Below, piece after piece: positions 1 through 7,900 of a DNA stretch of 35,727 nt (within the stretch, counting starts at the first letter, position 1; each line of letters opens with the position of its first letter). Under the pieces are notes generated by a model. That model saw nothing but the letters and a program-made list of their open reading frames with translations. It had not been told where the DNA came from and did no database searches. Where the stretch lies: NCBI RefSeq assembly GCF_025144225.1, contig NZ_JALXXB010000015.1, positions 1 through 35,727 of the forward strand, read 5' to 3'. The stretch comes from Aestuariimicrobium sp. p3-SID1156 (lineage in GTDB: Bacteria; Actinomycetota; Actinomycetes; Propionibacteriales; Propionibacteriaceae). The translations under genes were made by a program, and so were the position numbers.

Positions 1-2
1 CC

Positions 3-19
3 GGGGGGGGGGGGGGGGG
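3..19. repeat. G17 homopolymer tract
   Basis: Seventeen consecutive G residues lie 19 bases beyond the stop codon of the glucosaminidase gene. Such a tract may be a slipped-strand phase-variable site for a neighbouring gene outside the window. It may equally be an assembly or sequencing artefact at a contig edge, since poly-G is a known read artefact. Only the tract itself is seen; its length should not be trusted. Confidence 0.6.
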
Positions 20-38
20 CGACGGGGAACGAGGTCGA

Positions 39-1091
39 TCAGCTGTTCAGGAAGGTGGCCCAGGTCGAGGCACGGACCACGCCGTCAGCAGGCAGGCCGC
101 GGTTGCGCTGCCAGGCGATCACGGAGTTGCGGGTGGTGCTGTCGTAGACGCCGGTGACCGGGACTCCGTAGCAGTAGTCGTTCAGTTCTCGCTGGATGGC
201 GCGCGCCGCGCTGGAGGTTTCGGCGGTGGAGACCGTGGGGAGGATGGTGCTCCAGAAGCGTGAGCCGGCGATGCCGTCCGCAGTGAAACCGTGCCGCTTC
301 TGGTAGGCGACGACCGCGCTCTTCGTCGCGGCGTCGAAGACGCCGGTCACTGTCAGCCGGTAGTAGCCGGTGTTGTTGAGGATGTACTGCAGGGTGCGCA
401 CGCTCGTCCCATTGCTGCCGGCCTTGAGGGTCGGGAAGGAGCGAGAGGACGGTGTCCCCGGGTTGCCGCAGGTGGAGCCCCCACCGGAGGTGAGGTTGTA
501 CTTGCGCAGGCCATAGGTGTTGATGAGCTGGATGAGCTTGTCATCGTAGGTGGAGCAGGTAGGAGAGATGACGCTGCCCGGCGCGCAACCGGCGGTGGCG
601 TAGGCACGAGGGGCGGTCACCAGCCAGCGGCAGAACTGGTCGGTGTCCGAGGGGGGGTTCCGGTACTGCGAGAGCCCGGTCTGGCCGGAGACGTAGAGGT
701 AGTGGGACTTGAAGCTGTCGGCCATGGACGCGTACTTGTGGAACTCGGCGTACTCCTCCTGGCCCTGGTACTCCCAGGTCTTCACCCACACCGTTCCGAT
801 GGAGTAGGGGTCACGATCGCCCAGCTTCGCCTTCTGGCCGAAGAAGTTGTTGTAGGCCGCCAGGGTGGTGGTGCCCCAGCCGCTCTCCAGGATTGCCTGG
901 GCAATCATCGGTGCCACCGGCACCCGGGGAGCGACCTTGTTGGCGGTCTGGGCCGCAGAAGCGGCGGCAGCCAGGAAGGCCGAGTTGCTGGTGAACTGCG
1001 CACCCTCGGCGCGGACGGCGGAACCCAGACCGAAGGCAGCGGCAGCGGCGCCGCCGGTGACGAGGAGGGACCTGCGGGAGACGGGGGACAT
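39..1091 (-). CDS. Tat-exported glucosaminidase with two peptidoglycan-binding domains
   Basis: A 350-residue secreted wall hydrolase. Residues 1-30 look like a Tat signal (SRRSLLV with twin arginines at 6-7, an alanine-rich core, and AVRA before the probable cleavage site). Residues about 35-200 match the glucosaminidase family that cuts the glycan between N-acetylglucosamine and N-acetylmuramic acid; ILESGWG contains the expected catalytic glutamate, E69. Two PGRP-type peptidoglycan-binding repeats follow (about 219-283 and 291-349), each with a TGVFD/TGVYD plus ADG pattern. A Gly/Ser linker near 200-218 separates the parts. The ATG start is preceded by GAAAGG. The gene is monocistronic on the minus strand downstream of the two-component system and shares an upstream element with the CHAP gene at 3251-4129. 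The exact bond cut is family inference. Confidence 0.88.
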   Translation of the reverse strand: MSPVSRRSLLVTGGAAAAAFGLGSAVRAEGAQFTSNSAFLAAAASAAQTANKVAPRVPVAPMIAQAILESGWGTTTLAAYNNFFGQKAKLGDRDPYSIGTVWVKTWEYQGQEEYAEFHKYASMADSFKSHYLYVSGQTGLSQYRNPPSDTDQFCRWLVTAPRAYATAGCAPGSVISPTCSTYDDKLIQLINTYGLRKYNLTSGGGSTCGNPGTPSSRSFPTLKAGSNGTSVRTLQYILNNTGYYRLTVTGVFDAATKSAVVAYQKRHGFTADGIAGSRFWSTILPTVSTAETSSAARAIQRELNDYCYGVPVTGVYDSTTRNSVIAWQRNRGLPADGVVRASTWATFLNS

Positions 1092-1150
1092 GAGCGAACC
1101 TTTCGTAGAGCGGTGGTGCGCTTCACATGCTTGTCGTCGCCGTGATGCTT

Positions 1151-1174
1151 CGGTACCCGCAGAAGTGAGGGGTG
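1151..1174 (-). promoter_or_regulatory. Shared 24-bp upstream element, copy A
   Basis: Plus-strand bases run CGGTACCC, CA, AA and TGAGGGGTG with variable bases between. 21 of 24 positions match copy B at 4196-4219. It lies 60 bases upstream of the glucosaminidase start codon, almost the same distance as copy B from its gene (67). Read in the direction of the gene it ends in GGGTACCG, which could act as a -10-like element with CACCCCTCA as an upstream contact. Whether it is a promoter or an operator is inference. Confidence 0.6.
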
Positions 1175-1261
1175 CAGTGCTGAGGGGGACCCGATACGGT
1201 GCCCCCTTCGGCAGGGCGCCGTCCCCTGTGCGGCAGGTGCCAGTGGAGGTGGTGGCGGGTG

Positions 1262-1927
1262 CTATTGGAGGTGGGAGGCTGTGTCAAGCAGGTCACCGGG
1301 AGCCAGTCCGAGGGCCCGTTCGAGGTCAGCGGGAGACGCGCTCTGCAAGTGATCAGCCAGTTTCCGGTTCACCGCATCCATGTGTTCGCGAGCAACGCTG
1401 GGGGTGATGTACAGCCGCCGGGCGATGCTGTCCCACTTCTCCCCGCGCGCTCTGGCAGCGAGTACCTGGCGCTGTCGTGGTGACAGGTCGGGCAGGTCAC
1501 CGCTGCGTTCCAGGAGTTCCGCCAGGCCCAGGAGGAACCCGCTCACGCAGGTCGCTCCGGCCGCCACGGCGTGGAATGCTCTGGTCGCCTCCTCGAGGGG
1601 TTCCTGTTTGTGCACAACTCCGTGGGCGCCGGCGCGAAGGCAGCGTGCGAGGACGAGTCGTCGTGATTCGCTGGTGTACAGGCAGATGGGGATGCCCAGG
1701 CCGGCCACGTTTTCGACTGCCTCCGTCCCCTGGTGCTGACTGCCGTCCGGCGTGCGCAGTTGAAGGTCGAGGATGATGAGGTCGGCCTCGGGTGGGCCGG
1801 ATTCCAACAGTTCCTCAGTGCTGTCGTAGGTCCCGACCACGTCAAGGGTCGGGTGGCAGAGGGCGAACCCTTGACGCATCACGACCAGGTCCTCCACCAG
1901 CAGGACGCGGGGCCTTTGCCGTGTCAT
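1262..1927 (-). CDS. NarL/LuxR-family response regulator
   Basis: A 221-residue two-domain response regulator. The receiver domain (about 6-122) has the acidic pair E12-D13, the phospho-accepting D54 in IILDLQL, T85 and K107 (VVHKQE). A LuxR-type helix-turn-helix occupies about 146-194 (LSPRQRQVLAARARGEKWDS, then IARRLYITPSVAREH). The ATG overlaps the stop codon of the kinase gene by 4 bases (ATGA), so the pair is translationally coupled. It presumably binds DNA upstream of target genes when phosphorylated by the kinase encoded just before it. The flanking wall hydrolase genes are the obvious candidate targets, but this is inferred from location and their shared upstream motif. No orthologue with known function is recognised. 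Confidence 0.9.
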   Translation of the reverse strand: MTRQRPRVLLVEDLVVMRQGFALCHPTLDVVGTYDSTEELLESGPPEADLIILDLQLRTPDGSQHQGTEAVENVAGLGIPICLYTSESRRLVLARCLRAGAHGVVHKQEPLEEATRAFHAVAAGATCVSGFLLGLAELLERSGDLPDLSPRQRQVLAARARGEKWDSIARRLYITPSVAREHMDAVNRKLADHLQSASPADLERALGLAPGDLLDTASHLQ

Positions 1928-3051
1928 CGGGTTCCTCCCACGGTGACGCTGGTGCCTTCGTTGGGGGACGTGTCGATGAGGACTCGAACACCGCGACGTT
2001 CCAGCTGGTTGATGACCTGGTGTCTCAGGCCGAAGCCCAGCGGTGTGGTGGGGTCAAAGCCTTGCCCGTCGTCGCGCACCTCCACCTCCCAGGAGTCCTC
2101 GTCTGCGGTGGCGTGGACGTACACCTGCCGAGCCTTGGCATGGGTCCGCACATTGTGCAGCAGGGTGCGGACTGCCAGGGTGAGCGGCTCAATGAGGGGC
2201 TCAGGCAGCGTGGCGCAGTCCCCCAGGTCGGAGTTTCGCACCAGTGGCAGGTCCTCGAAACCGAGCAGGGCACGGTCCAGGACGTCCCCGAGGGTGTGCG
2301 CCTCCAGGGTGAGGGTTCGGCCCTCCTCCAGTAGTGCACGCAATCGGTGCGACTCGTCGAGCGCCTGCTTGCGTAGGGCGCGTATGACAGGATCCGGTAC
2401 CGCGGGATCGGCGAGCTGACGCAGGATGGTGGTCGCATCGTGCACTGACACCCGGTAACGCTCACGCTCGAGAGAGCGGGTCGCCTCGACTGCCTGCGCC
2501 TTGGCATCATCGGCCGCTGCCGCGACTCGACGCAGCCACGTGCTGAAGCCGATGCTCGCGAAGCCGAGTCCGAGGTAGGTGAGGGCATTGGCCAGCAGAC
2601 TGCCCGAGGACGCGGACGGGTCCGCGGCACCGCTGATGAGGTAGAAGACGGCGATCAACCCCGACACCACAGCGCCCATCCGCCACGGAAGCAGGATGCA
2701 CACGGCGACGGCGGAGTTCAGCGCGAAAGCCGGAGCCCAGTTCTCCCAGGTGCCCACGATCGCGGTGGGTGCCAGGGAACTGGGCACGAGGAAGAGCAGC
2801 CCCATCGAAACCAGGGCCTCCGTGGCGGCCACGTAGGGAGCGCAGCCGCGTCGCCGCGCCAGCATCAGGCAGGTCACCAGCACCGCACTGCTGACGAAGA
2901 CCACAAAGATTGCTGCGACGTAGAGGTGGGGCCGGTCCGCAGCCGCCACGCCTGCTCTCGCGACCATGGAGATCTGGCCGAGAACGACCACGCGCAGGGC
3001 GACCAGGGAGAGGCCCATGCCCTGGTCGGCCAGCTGGCGGACCTGCCCCAC
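1924..3051 (-). CDS. Membrane sensor histidine kinase (NarL-partner type)
   Basis: A 375-residue sensor kinase partnered with the response regulator. About five or six hydrophobic segments lie in residues 12-175. A short coiled linker leads to the phospho-accepting histidine H204 in VSVHDATT. The ATP-binding domain shows an N box (LLHNVRTHAKA, N300), a G1 box (DDGQGFD, about 327-333), GFGLR and a terminal GTSVTV. The membrane part has no large extracellular loop, so it may sense a membrane or wall signal; that is inference. I chose GTG at 3051 because GGAGGAG lies five bases before it. An upstream ATG at 3135 in the same frame has no comparable site and would add 28 residues of non-membrane sequence. 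Confidence 0.85.
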   Translation of the reverse strand: MGQVRQLADQGMGLSLVALRVVVLGQISMVARAGVAAADRPHLYVAAIFVVFVSSAVLVTCLMLARRRGCAPYVAATEALVSMGLLFLVPSSLAPTAIVGTWENWAPAFALNSAVAVCILLPWRMGAVVSGLIAVFYLISGAADPSASSGSLLANALTYLGLGFASIGFSTWLRRVAAAADDAKAQAVEATRSLERERYRVSVHDATTILRQLADPAVPDPVIRALRKQALDESHRLRALLEEGRTLTLEAHTLGDVLDRALLGFEDLPLVRNSDLGDCATLPEPLIEPLTLAVRTLLHNVRTHAKARQVYVHATADEDSWEVEVRDDGQGFDPTTPLGFGLRHQVINQLERRGVRVLIDTSPNEGTSVTVGGTR

Positions 3052-3127
3052 GTGTTCTCCTCCCACTGCGCGGCACTGTCCGTCGATTCTGGCCGGACCA
3101 GTGCTGGAGTAGGGCGATCTGCGCGAA

Positions 3128-3155
3128 GTCGTCACTCACTGTTCACAGTGACGAC
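3128..3155. promoter_or_regulatory. Inverted repeat upstream of the two-component operon
   Basis: Two nested dyads occur here: outer arms GTCGTCACT (3128-3136) and AGTGACGAC (3147-3155), and an inner TCACTG-TTCA-CAGTGA at 3136-3151. Both are perfect. The site is about 80 bases upstream of the kinase start codon, suitable for an operator (autoregulation by the encoded response regulator is possible) or for a leader hairpin. The binding protein is unknown. Confidence 0.45.
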
Positions 3156-3166
3156 AAGGAGGCAAC

Positions 3167-3208
3167 ATGTGTGACAACGATTCGGAAGGGATCACGGTCG
3201 CTGGCTGA
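3167..3208 (+). CDS. Possible 13-residue peptide ORF (MCDNDSEGITVAG)
   Basis: A short divergent frame starts at ATG 3167 after AAGGAGG (3156-3162), a near-perfect ribosome binding site only four bases from the ATG. It ends at TGA 3208 inside the left arm of a strong hairpin. If real it would be a small peptide divergent from the sensor kinase. It is short enough to arise by chance and the site spacing is tight, so confidence is low. Nothing is recognised in the sequence. Confidence 0.2.
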   Translation: MCDNDSEGITVAG

Positions 3209-3243
3209 TGAACCCACCACCGTGGTGGGTTCACCAGCCAGCG
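3199..3243. terminator. Strong inverted repeat after the CHAP hydrolase gene
   Basis: Arms of 22 bases (3199-3220 and 3222-3243) pair with one mismatch; the core is GAACCCACCAC opposite GTGGTGGGTTC. It starts seven bases after the CHAP gene stop codon, reading on the minus strand. There is no clear U-tract, as is common in high-GC actinobacteria. It should stop minus-strand transcription before the two-component operon and could also act on plus-strand transcripts. Confidence 0.75.
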
Positions 3244-3250
3244 CAGGAGG

Positions 3251-4129
3251 TCACATCTTGGGGCGGAAGTAACCGAGGAGACCGCTCTTCGAGAGGTCGT
3301 CGACACGTGCCGCTCCCGGATTCTGGGTGAAAACCTTCAAGGTGCTGCCGTTGTCACCGAGGACCAAGGCCGTGTGTCCGAGGGTTCCCCAGTTCCACAC
3401 GGCGACGTCGCCCTTCCGCGGAGCAGAGCTGGCGCTCACCAGCGTCCACTTGGCGGAGTCATACCTGCCGTAGCGCACGGCGTTGTACCACCAGTTCTTG
3501 ACGCCGCCGTCGGAGGCATCCTTGGCGGAGGAGTCCCAGGCATTCGCACCCACCACCTCCTTGCGGTACTGGATGGGAATGTCCCCGCATTGAGCTCCGG
3601 CGTGGTCGTCGGAATTGATGTACACCCCGTTCCACCTTTTGACGAAGGCATCCACCTTGGCCGACAGGGTCGAGCTGGTCGGAGCGCTGGACTCCCAGGT
3701 GCAGCCGGAGGTGCAGGTGACCGAGTAGTTCACTCCACCGGTCGTCATCAAACCGATGAACTTGGTGGTGCCCGGAGCGTAGGACTGCATCGAGTAGCTC
3801 CAGGCGACCTTGTCGATCTCCATCTGGGTCCACACCTTGGAGTTTTCATCCCAGGTCTTCTTGTAGACGGCCTGACCGGCCACGCCGTCGTACTCCAGCC
3901 ACAGGGTCAGGCAGCTGGTCGACTGGTACACGCTCGCGGTGCCGCCCTTGACTGCCTTGGAGGTGAGCAGACGCTTGGTGTCGGCGCATCCGGTGGTGTA
4001 GGGATTCGTGTTGACGTGGCTGAGTGCTGCCTCGCTGGTGGGTGCAGCAGCGATCAGGCCGCCGGCCGCCAGGCTCGCTGCAAGCACGGTGCGGGTGAGG
4101 TTGCGGAGAGGATGTGACGTGATGGTCAT
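3251..4129 (-). CDS. Secreted CHAP-domain wall hydrolase
   Basis: A 292-residue exported protein. Residues 1-34 form a Sec signal peptide (arginines at 9 and 13, hydrophobic core, TSEA before cleavage). Residues about 44-140 resemble the DUF2690 fold seen in actinobacterial exported proteins (GCADTKRLL, then STSCLTLWLEY). Residues about 160-290 look like a CHAP amidase/endopeptidase: AGAQCGD with C181 as nucleophile, GDVAVW, GHTALVL with H252, and TQNP with N270. Such enzymes cut peptide or amide bonds in peptidoglycan. I chose ATG 4129 because GAAAGG lies seven bases upstream and the signal peptide begins there; the frame stays open to 4207, which would run into the conserved upstream element. 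CHAP is moderately supported, DUF2690 less so. Confidence 0.75.
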   Translation of the reverse strand: MTITSHPLRNLTRTVLAASLAAGGLIAAAPTSEAALSHVNTNPYTTGCADTKRLLTSKAVKGGTASVYQSTSCLTLWLEYDGVAGQAVYKKTWDENSKVWTQMEIDKVAWSYSMQSYAPGTTKFIGLMTTGGVNYSVTCTSGCTWESSAPTSSTLSAKVDAFVKRWNGVYINSDDHAGAQCGDIPIQYRKEVVGANAWDSSAKDASDGGVKNWWYNAVRYGRYDSAKWTLVSASSAPRKGDVAVWNWGTLGHTALVLGDNGSTLKVFTQNPGAARVDDLSKSGLLGYFRPKM

Positions 4130-4195
4130 GACAAACCTTTCTCGAGTGCCCGGGGCCCTTGCCCCGAAGCCAGTCTCGACAGCCGCCGCGCGAAC

Positions 4196-4219
4196 CGGTA
4201 CCCACACAAATGAGGGGTG
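4196..4219 (-). promoter_or_regulatory. Shared 24-bp upstream element, copy B
   Basis: Matches copy A (1151-1174) at 21 of 24 bases, with the blocks CGGTACCC and TGAGGGGTG invariant. It is 67 bases upstream of the CHAP hydrolase start codon. The downstream ribosome binding sites of the two genes are also alike (GAAAGGTT). This suggests common control of the two exported hydrolases. Confidence 0.6.
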
Positions 4220-4286
4220 ACATGACGCCCCGGGAGTGCCTTCACAGTGCCGGGACGGCTTTCCCGGGTTCCGTGGGGCGACCCAC

Positions 4287-4292
4287 TAGACT
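4287..4292 (+). promoter_or_regulatory. -10 element (TAGACT), probable leaderless gtrA start
   Basis: TAGACT lies nine bases before the GTG start of the GtrA-family gene, and there is no ribosome binding site. This placement implies transcription starting at or within two bases of the start codon. No good -35 element is visible. Confidence 0.45.
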
Positions 4293-4301
4293 CCTGCTGT
4301 T

Positions 4302-4928
4302 GTGAGCCCCAGTACTGAAAGTCGCGCGCAACGCGGACGCCGCAATCTGCGCCAGTTCCTGACCTTCGGGCTGGTCGGTGGCTCCGGGATCGTGGTCAAC
4401 CTGGCCGTCACGATCGTGTTGAAGTGGTTGGTCCCGCACTACCAGCATGTGGCGCTCGACCTGCCCTTCACGAGATTCAACCTGCGCTGGTACCACGTCA
4501 TCGTCATTGTCGCCTTCGTTGTCGCGAACACCTGGAACTACCAGCTGAACAGGCATTTCACGTTCAAGGCCAGGGGACGCACCGGCTGGTGGCGTGGCCT
4601 GGTCAACTTCATGGGCATCGGCGGGGCTGCCCTCCTGGTCGGTCTGGTCATCCAGACCCTGCTGCTGAAGGAGAACTCCACCTTCTACCTGGGCCGCATC
4701 GAGTGGCTCGACGACTCCAACGGGCTGCGCACCAAGCTCTACTGGGCCACCCTGATCCAGATCGCCCTGACCATGCCGATCAACTTCCTGATGAACAAAC
4801 TGTGGACCTTCCGTGCCGTGCGCTCCGGCCACCCCGAGGAAGCCCCCATCACTGCGCCGGTGGTCGCTCCCGAGTACAGCCCCCAGCTCGTCGAACGCCA
4901 GAAGGCCGACGAGGCCCGGGTGGACTAA
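4302..4928 (+). CDS. GtrA-family membrane protein
   Basis: A 208-residue protein with four predicted membrane helices (about 17-41, 65-84, 99-120 and 144-162). It shows the two GtrA-type signature ends, NTWNYQLNRHFTF and NFLMNKLWTF, each just after a helix. Members of this family are thought to move or flip polyprenyl-linked sugars for surface polysaccharide or teichoic-type polymers; the substrate here is unknown. The C-terminal 40 residues are hydrophilic and proline-rich. The GTG at 4302 has no ribosome binding site but a -10 element nine bases upstream. smc begins two bases after its stop codon, so the two are probably co-transcribed, although no functional link is known. Confidence 0.85.
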   Translation: MSPSTESRAQRGRRNLRQFLTFGLVGGSGIVVNLAVTIVLKWLVPHYQHVALDLPFTRFNLRWYHVIVIVAFVVANTWNYQLNRHFTFKARGRTGWWRGLVNFMGIGGAALLVGLVIQTLLLKENSTFYLGRIEWLDDSNGLRTKLYWATLIQIALTMPINFLMNKLWTFRAVRSGHPEEAPITAPVVAPEYSPQLVERQKADEARVD

Positions 4929-4930
4929 CC

Positions 4931-7900
4931 ATGTACCTGAAATCGCTCACCCTGCGCGGGTTCAAGTCGTTCGCCTCCGCGACGACGATGAACTTCGAGC
5001 CTGGCGTCACCTGCATCGTCGGGCCCAATGGTTCTGGTAAGTCCAATGTGGTGGACGCCCTCAGCTGGGTGATGGGGGAGCAGGGTGCCAAGAGCTTGCG
5101 CGGCGGCAAGATGGAGGACGTCATCTTCGCTGGCACCTCCGGTCGCGCCCCGCTGGGTCGGGCCGAGGTCGTGCTCACCATCGACAACACCGACGGTGCT
5201 CTCCCGATCGACTACACCGAGGTCACGATCAGCCGGACGATGTTCCGCACCGGCGGCTCGGAGTACCAGATCAACGGCAACCCCGCCCGCCTTCTCGACG
5301 TCCAGGAACTCCTCTCCGACTCCGGCATCGGACGCGAGATGCACGTCATCGTCGGCCAGGGCCAACTCGACACCATCCTGCAGGCGACCCCCGAGACCCG
5401 ACGTGGCTTCATCGAGGAGGCCGCCGGCGTCCTCAAGCACCGCAAGCGCAAGGAGAAGGCGCTGCGAAAGCTGGAGTCCACCGCCGCCAATCTCGACCGG
5501 CTCAACGACTTGATCGCCGAGATCCGCCGCCAGCTCAAGCCGCTGGGGCGCCAGGCCGAGGTGGCGCGCAAGGCTGCCGTCATCCAGACCGAACTCCGGG
5601 ACGCGAAGAGCCGCCTGCTCGCCGACGATCTCACCCAGGCCACCCTGGCGCTCGAATCCGACCTGGCCGATGAACGCGCCCAGGTCGAGGCCCGCGAGCG
5701 CGCCGAGGGGGTGCTGGACCGTGCCCGGCGACGCGAGGCCGAGGCCGAGGAAGCCTCTCGTGCTGCGCAGCCACGGGTCAACGCTGCCCAGGAGAACTGG
5801 TACAACCTTGCCGCTCTGGCTGAGCGGGTCCAGACCACCTGCTCCATCGCCGCCGAGCGCATGCGCCACGCAGAGCAGCAGCCTGACCTCGCCCGCCAGG
5901 ACCGCGACCCCGCAGCGCTGGAGAAGGAAGCAGCCCAGGTCCGGGAGCATGAGGACGAACTACGGGCCGATGTCCGGGCCCGTACCGGGGACCTGGACGA
6001 GGCCACCGCCCGCCGATCCGGGGCGGAGGCGGCCCTCCAGGCCGAGGAGAAGGCCTATGCCGCCCAGCTGCGCGCCATCGCGGACCGTCGTGAGGGCCTC
6101 GCCCGGTTGACCGGGCAGGTCAACTCGCTGACGTCGCGCCTGGACGCCTCCGCCGAGGAGGCGGCCCGTTTCGAGTCCCGCCGCGCCGACGCCCTGGAGC
6201 GCGCCGAAGCCGCCACTGCCGAGTTCACGAAACTCGAGAGCTTGATGGCCTCTTTTGACGCCGGTGAGGAAGGGCTGGACGAGGAGTACGAATCGGCCAA
6301 CGAACTCGTCGACGCAGCCAGGACGCTCAACGACCAGCTGGCCGCCGAGGAAACCCGGTACGCCCAGCAGCGTGCTTCTCTGCAGGCGCGCATCGAGGCC
6401 CTGAGGCTGGGGCTTGAACGCAAGGACGCCAACGCCGCCCTGCTCGCCGCCGACGACCTCGAGGGTGTTCTGGGGCACGTAGCGGGGCTGGTCCAGGTCG
6501 AGCACGGCTGGGAGGCCGCCATCGCCGTCGCGCTCGGTGATGCTTCCGAAGCGGTGGCCATCGCTGATCTCGCCGGCGCCCTCAGTGCCGTCGATCTGGT
6601 CCGTGCCCGTGAGTTGGGACGCGCGGGGCTGCTCGTTGGCGGCGCTTCTGCGCCCGAGGCCACGGGCACGCTGCCGGCGGGTGCGCGCTGGGCCACTGAG
6701 GTGGTGACGGTGTCCGATGCAGTGCAGGGCTCGGTCGCACGCCTCCTGGCCGGCGTCGCCTGTGTCGAGGACCTCGCCGCCGCCCGCGAGGTCATCGGCG
6801 CACACCCCGAGGTCACCTGCGTCACCCGCGAGGGTGATCGGCTGTCGAGCTGGTTCGCTACCGCCGGTAGCGGGGGAGCGGCCAGCATGCTGGAGGTCCA
6901 GGCTGCCGTCGATGAGGCCGCGGGCCAGCTCACCGAGGTCGACCACGACCTGGAACGTCTCCGCTTCCGCCGTGCCGAGCAGGACCAGGCCCTCGCTGAG
7001 GCCAGCGGACGCGCAGAAGCCGCCCTCGCGAAGCTCCATGCGTCCGATGCGGAATGGTCGGCGCTCTCAGAGCGGCTCGGACAGCTCTCGGAAACCGCCC
7101 GCTCCGCCCGAGCCGAGGCCGAGCGGCTGGACCAGACCTCAGCCCAGGCCCAGGCCAAGCGCGTCCAGGACGAAACCTCACTCGCAGAACTCGAGAAGCG
7201 CCTGGAGCTGGCCTCCGCTGAGGGTGAGATCGCCGAACCCGACCCGGCCCAGCGCGACCAGCTCGCCGTGGACGCACGCATCGCCCGGCAGCGCGAGATG
7301 GATGCCCGACTCGCGTTGCGCACCGCGGAGGAGCGCGTCAAGGCCCTGTCGGGGAAGGCTGAGTCGCTGATGCGCGCGGCGGCCCACGAGCGTGCCCAGC
7401 GACAGAAGGCCCAGGCACGGGCCGAACAGCTCCGACGCGAAGGGCAGGCGGCGAAGGCTGTGCATGAGGGCGCGGTGTGGCTGCTCGCCCAGACCGAGGC
7501 TGCGCGCGGCATCGCGACCACCGAACGATCCGCCGCCGAGCAGGCTCGCCAGGAGGCAGAAGCCGAGCTCGGTGTTGCCCGGCGTGAGGCACGGGAGGCC
7601 GCCCGCGAACTGGAGAAGATCGTCGAGGGCGCCCATCGGGACGAGATGGCACGCATCGAACAGCGGATGCGGATCGAGCAGCTCTCCGCAAAGGCGATGG
7701 ATGACCTGGGCATGACCGCCGAGGTGCTCATGGCCGAGTACGGTCCTGAGCTGATGATCCCGGTGCTGGTCTGGCCCGATGGACGCCCGGTCACCGAGGA
7801 CGACGAAGAGCGCCCCACGCCGGTGCCCTTCGTGCGCGAGCAGCAGGAGAAGCGGCTGCGCACCGCCGAGAAGAACCTCCAGGTGCTCGGCCGGGTGAAC

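Noticed and set aside
4424..4930. N-terminal extension of the smc frame over gtrA
   Set aside because: SMC proteins begin at MYLKSLTLRGFKSF; the extension overlaps gtrA in another frame.
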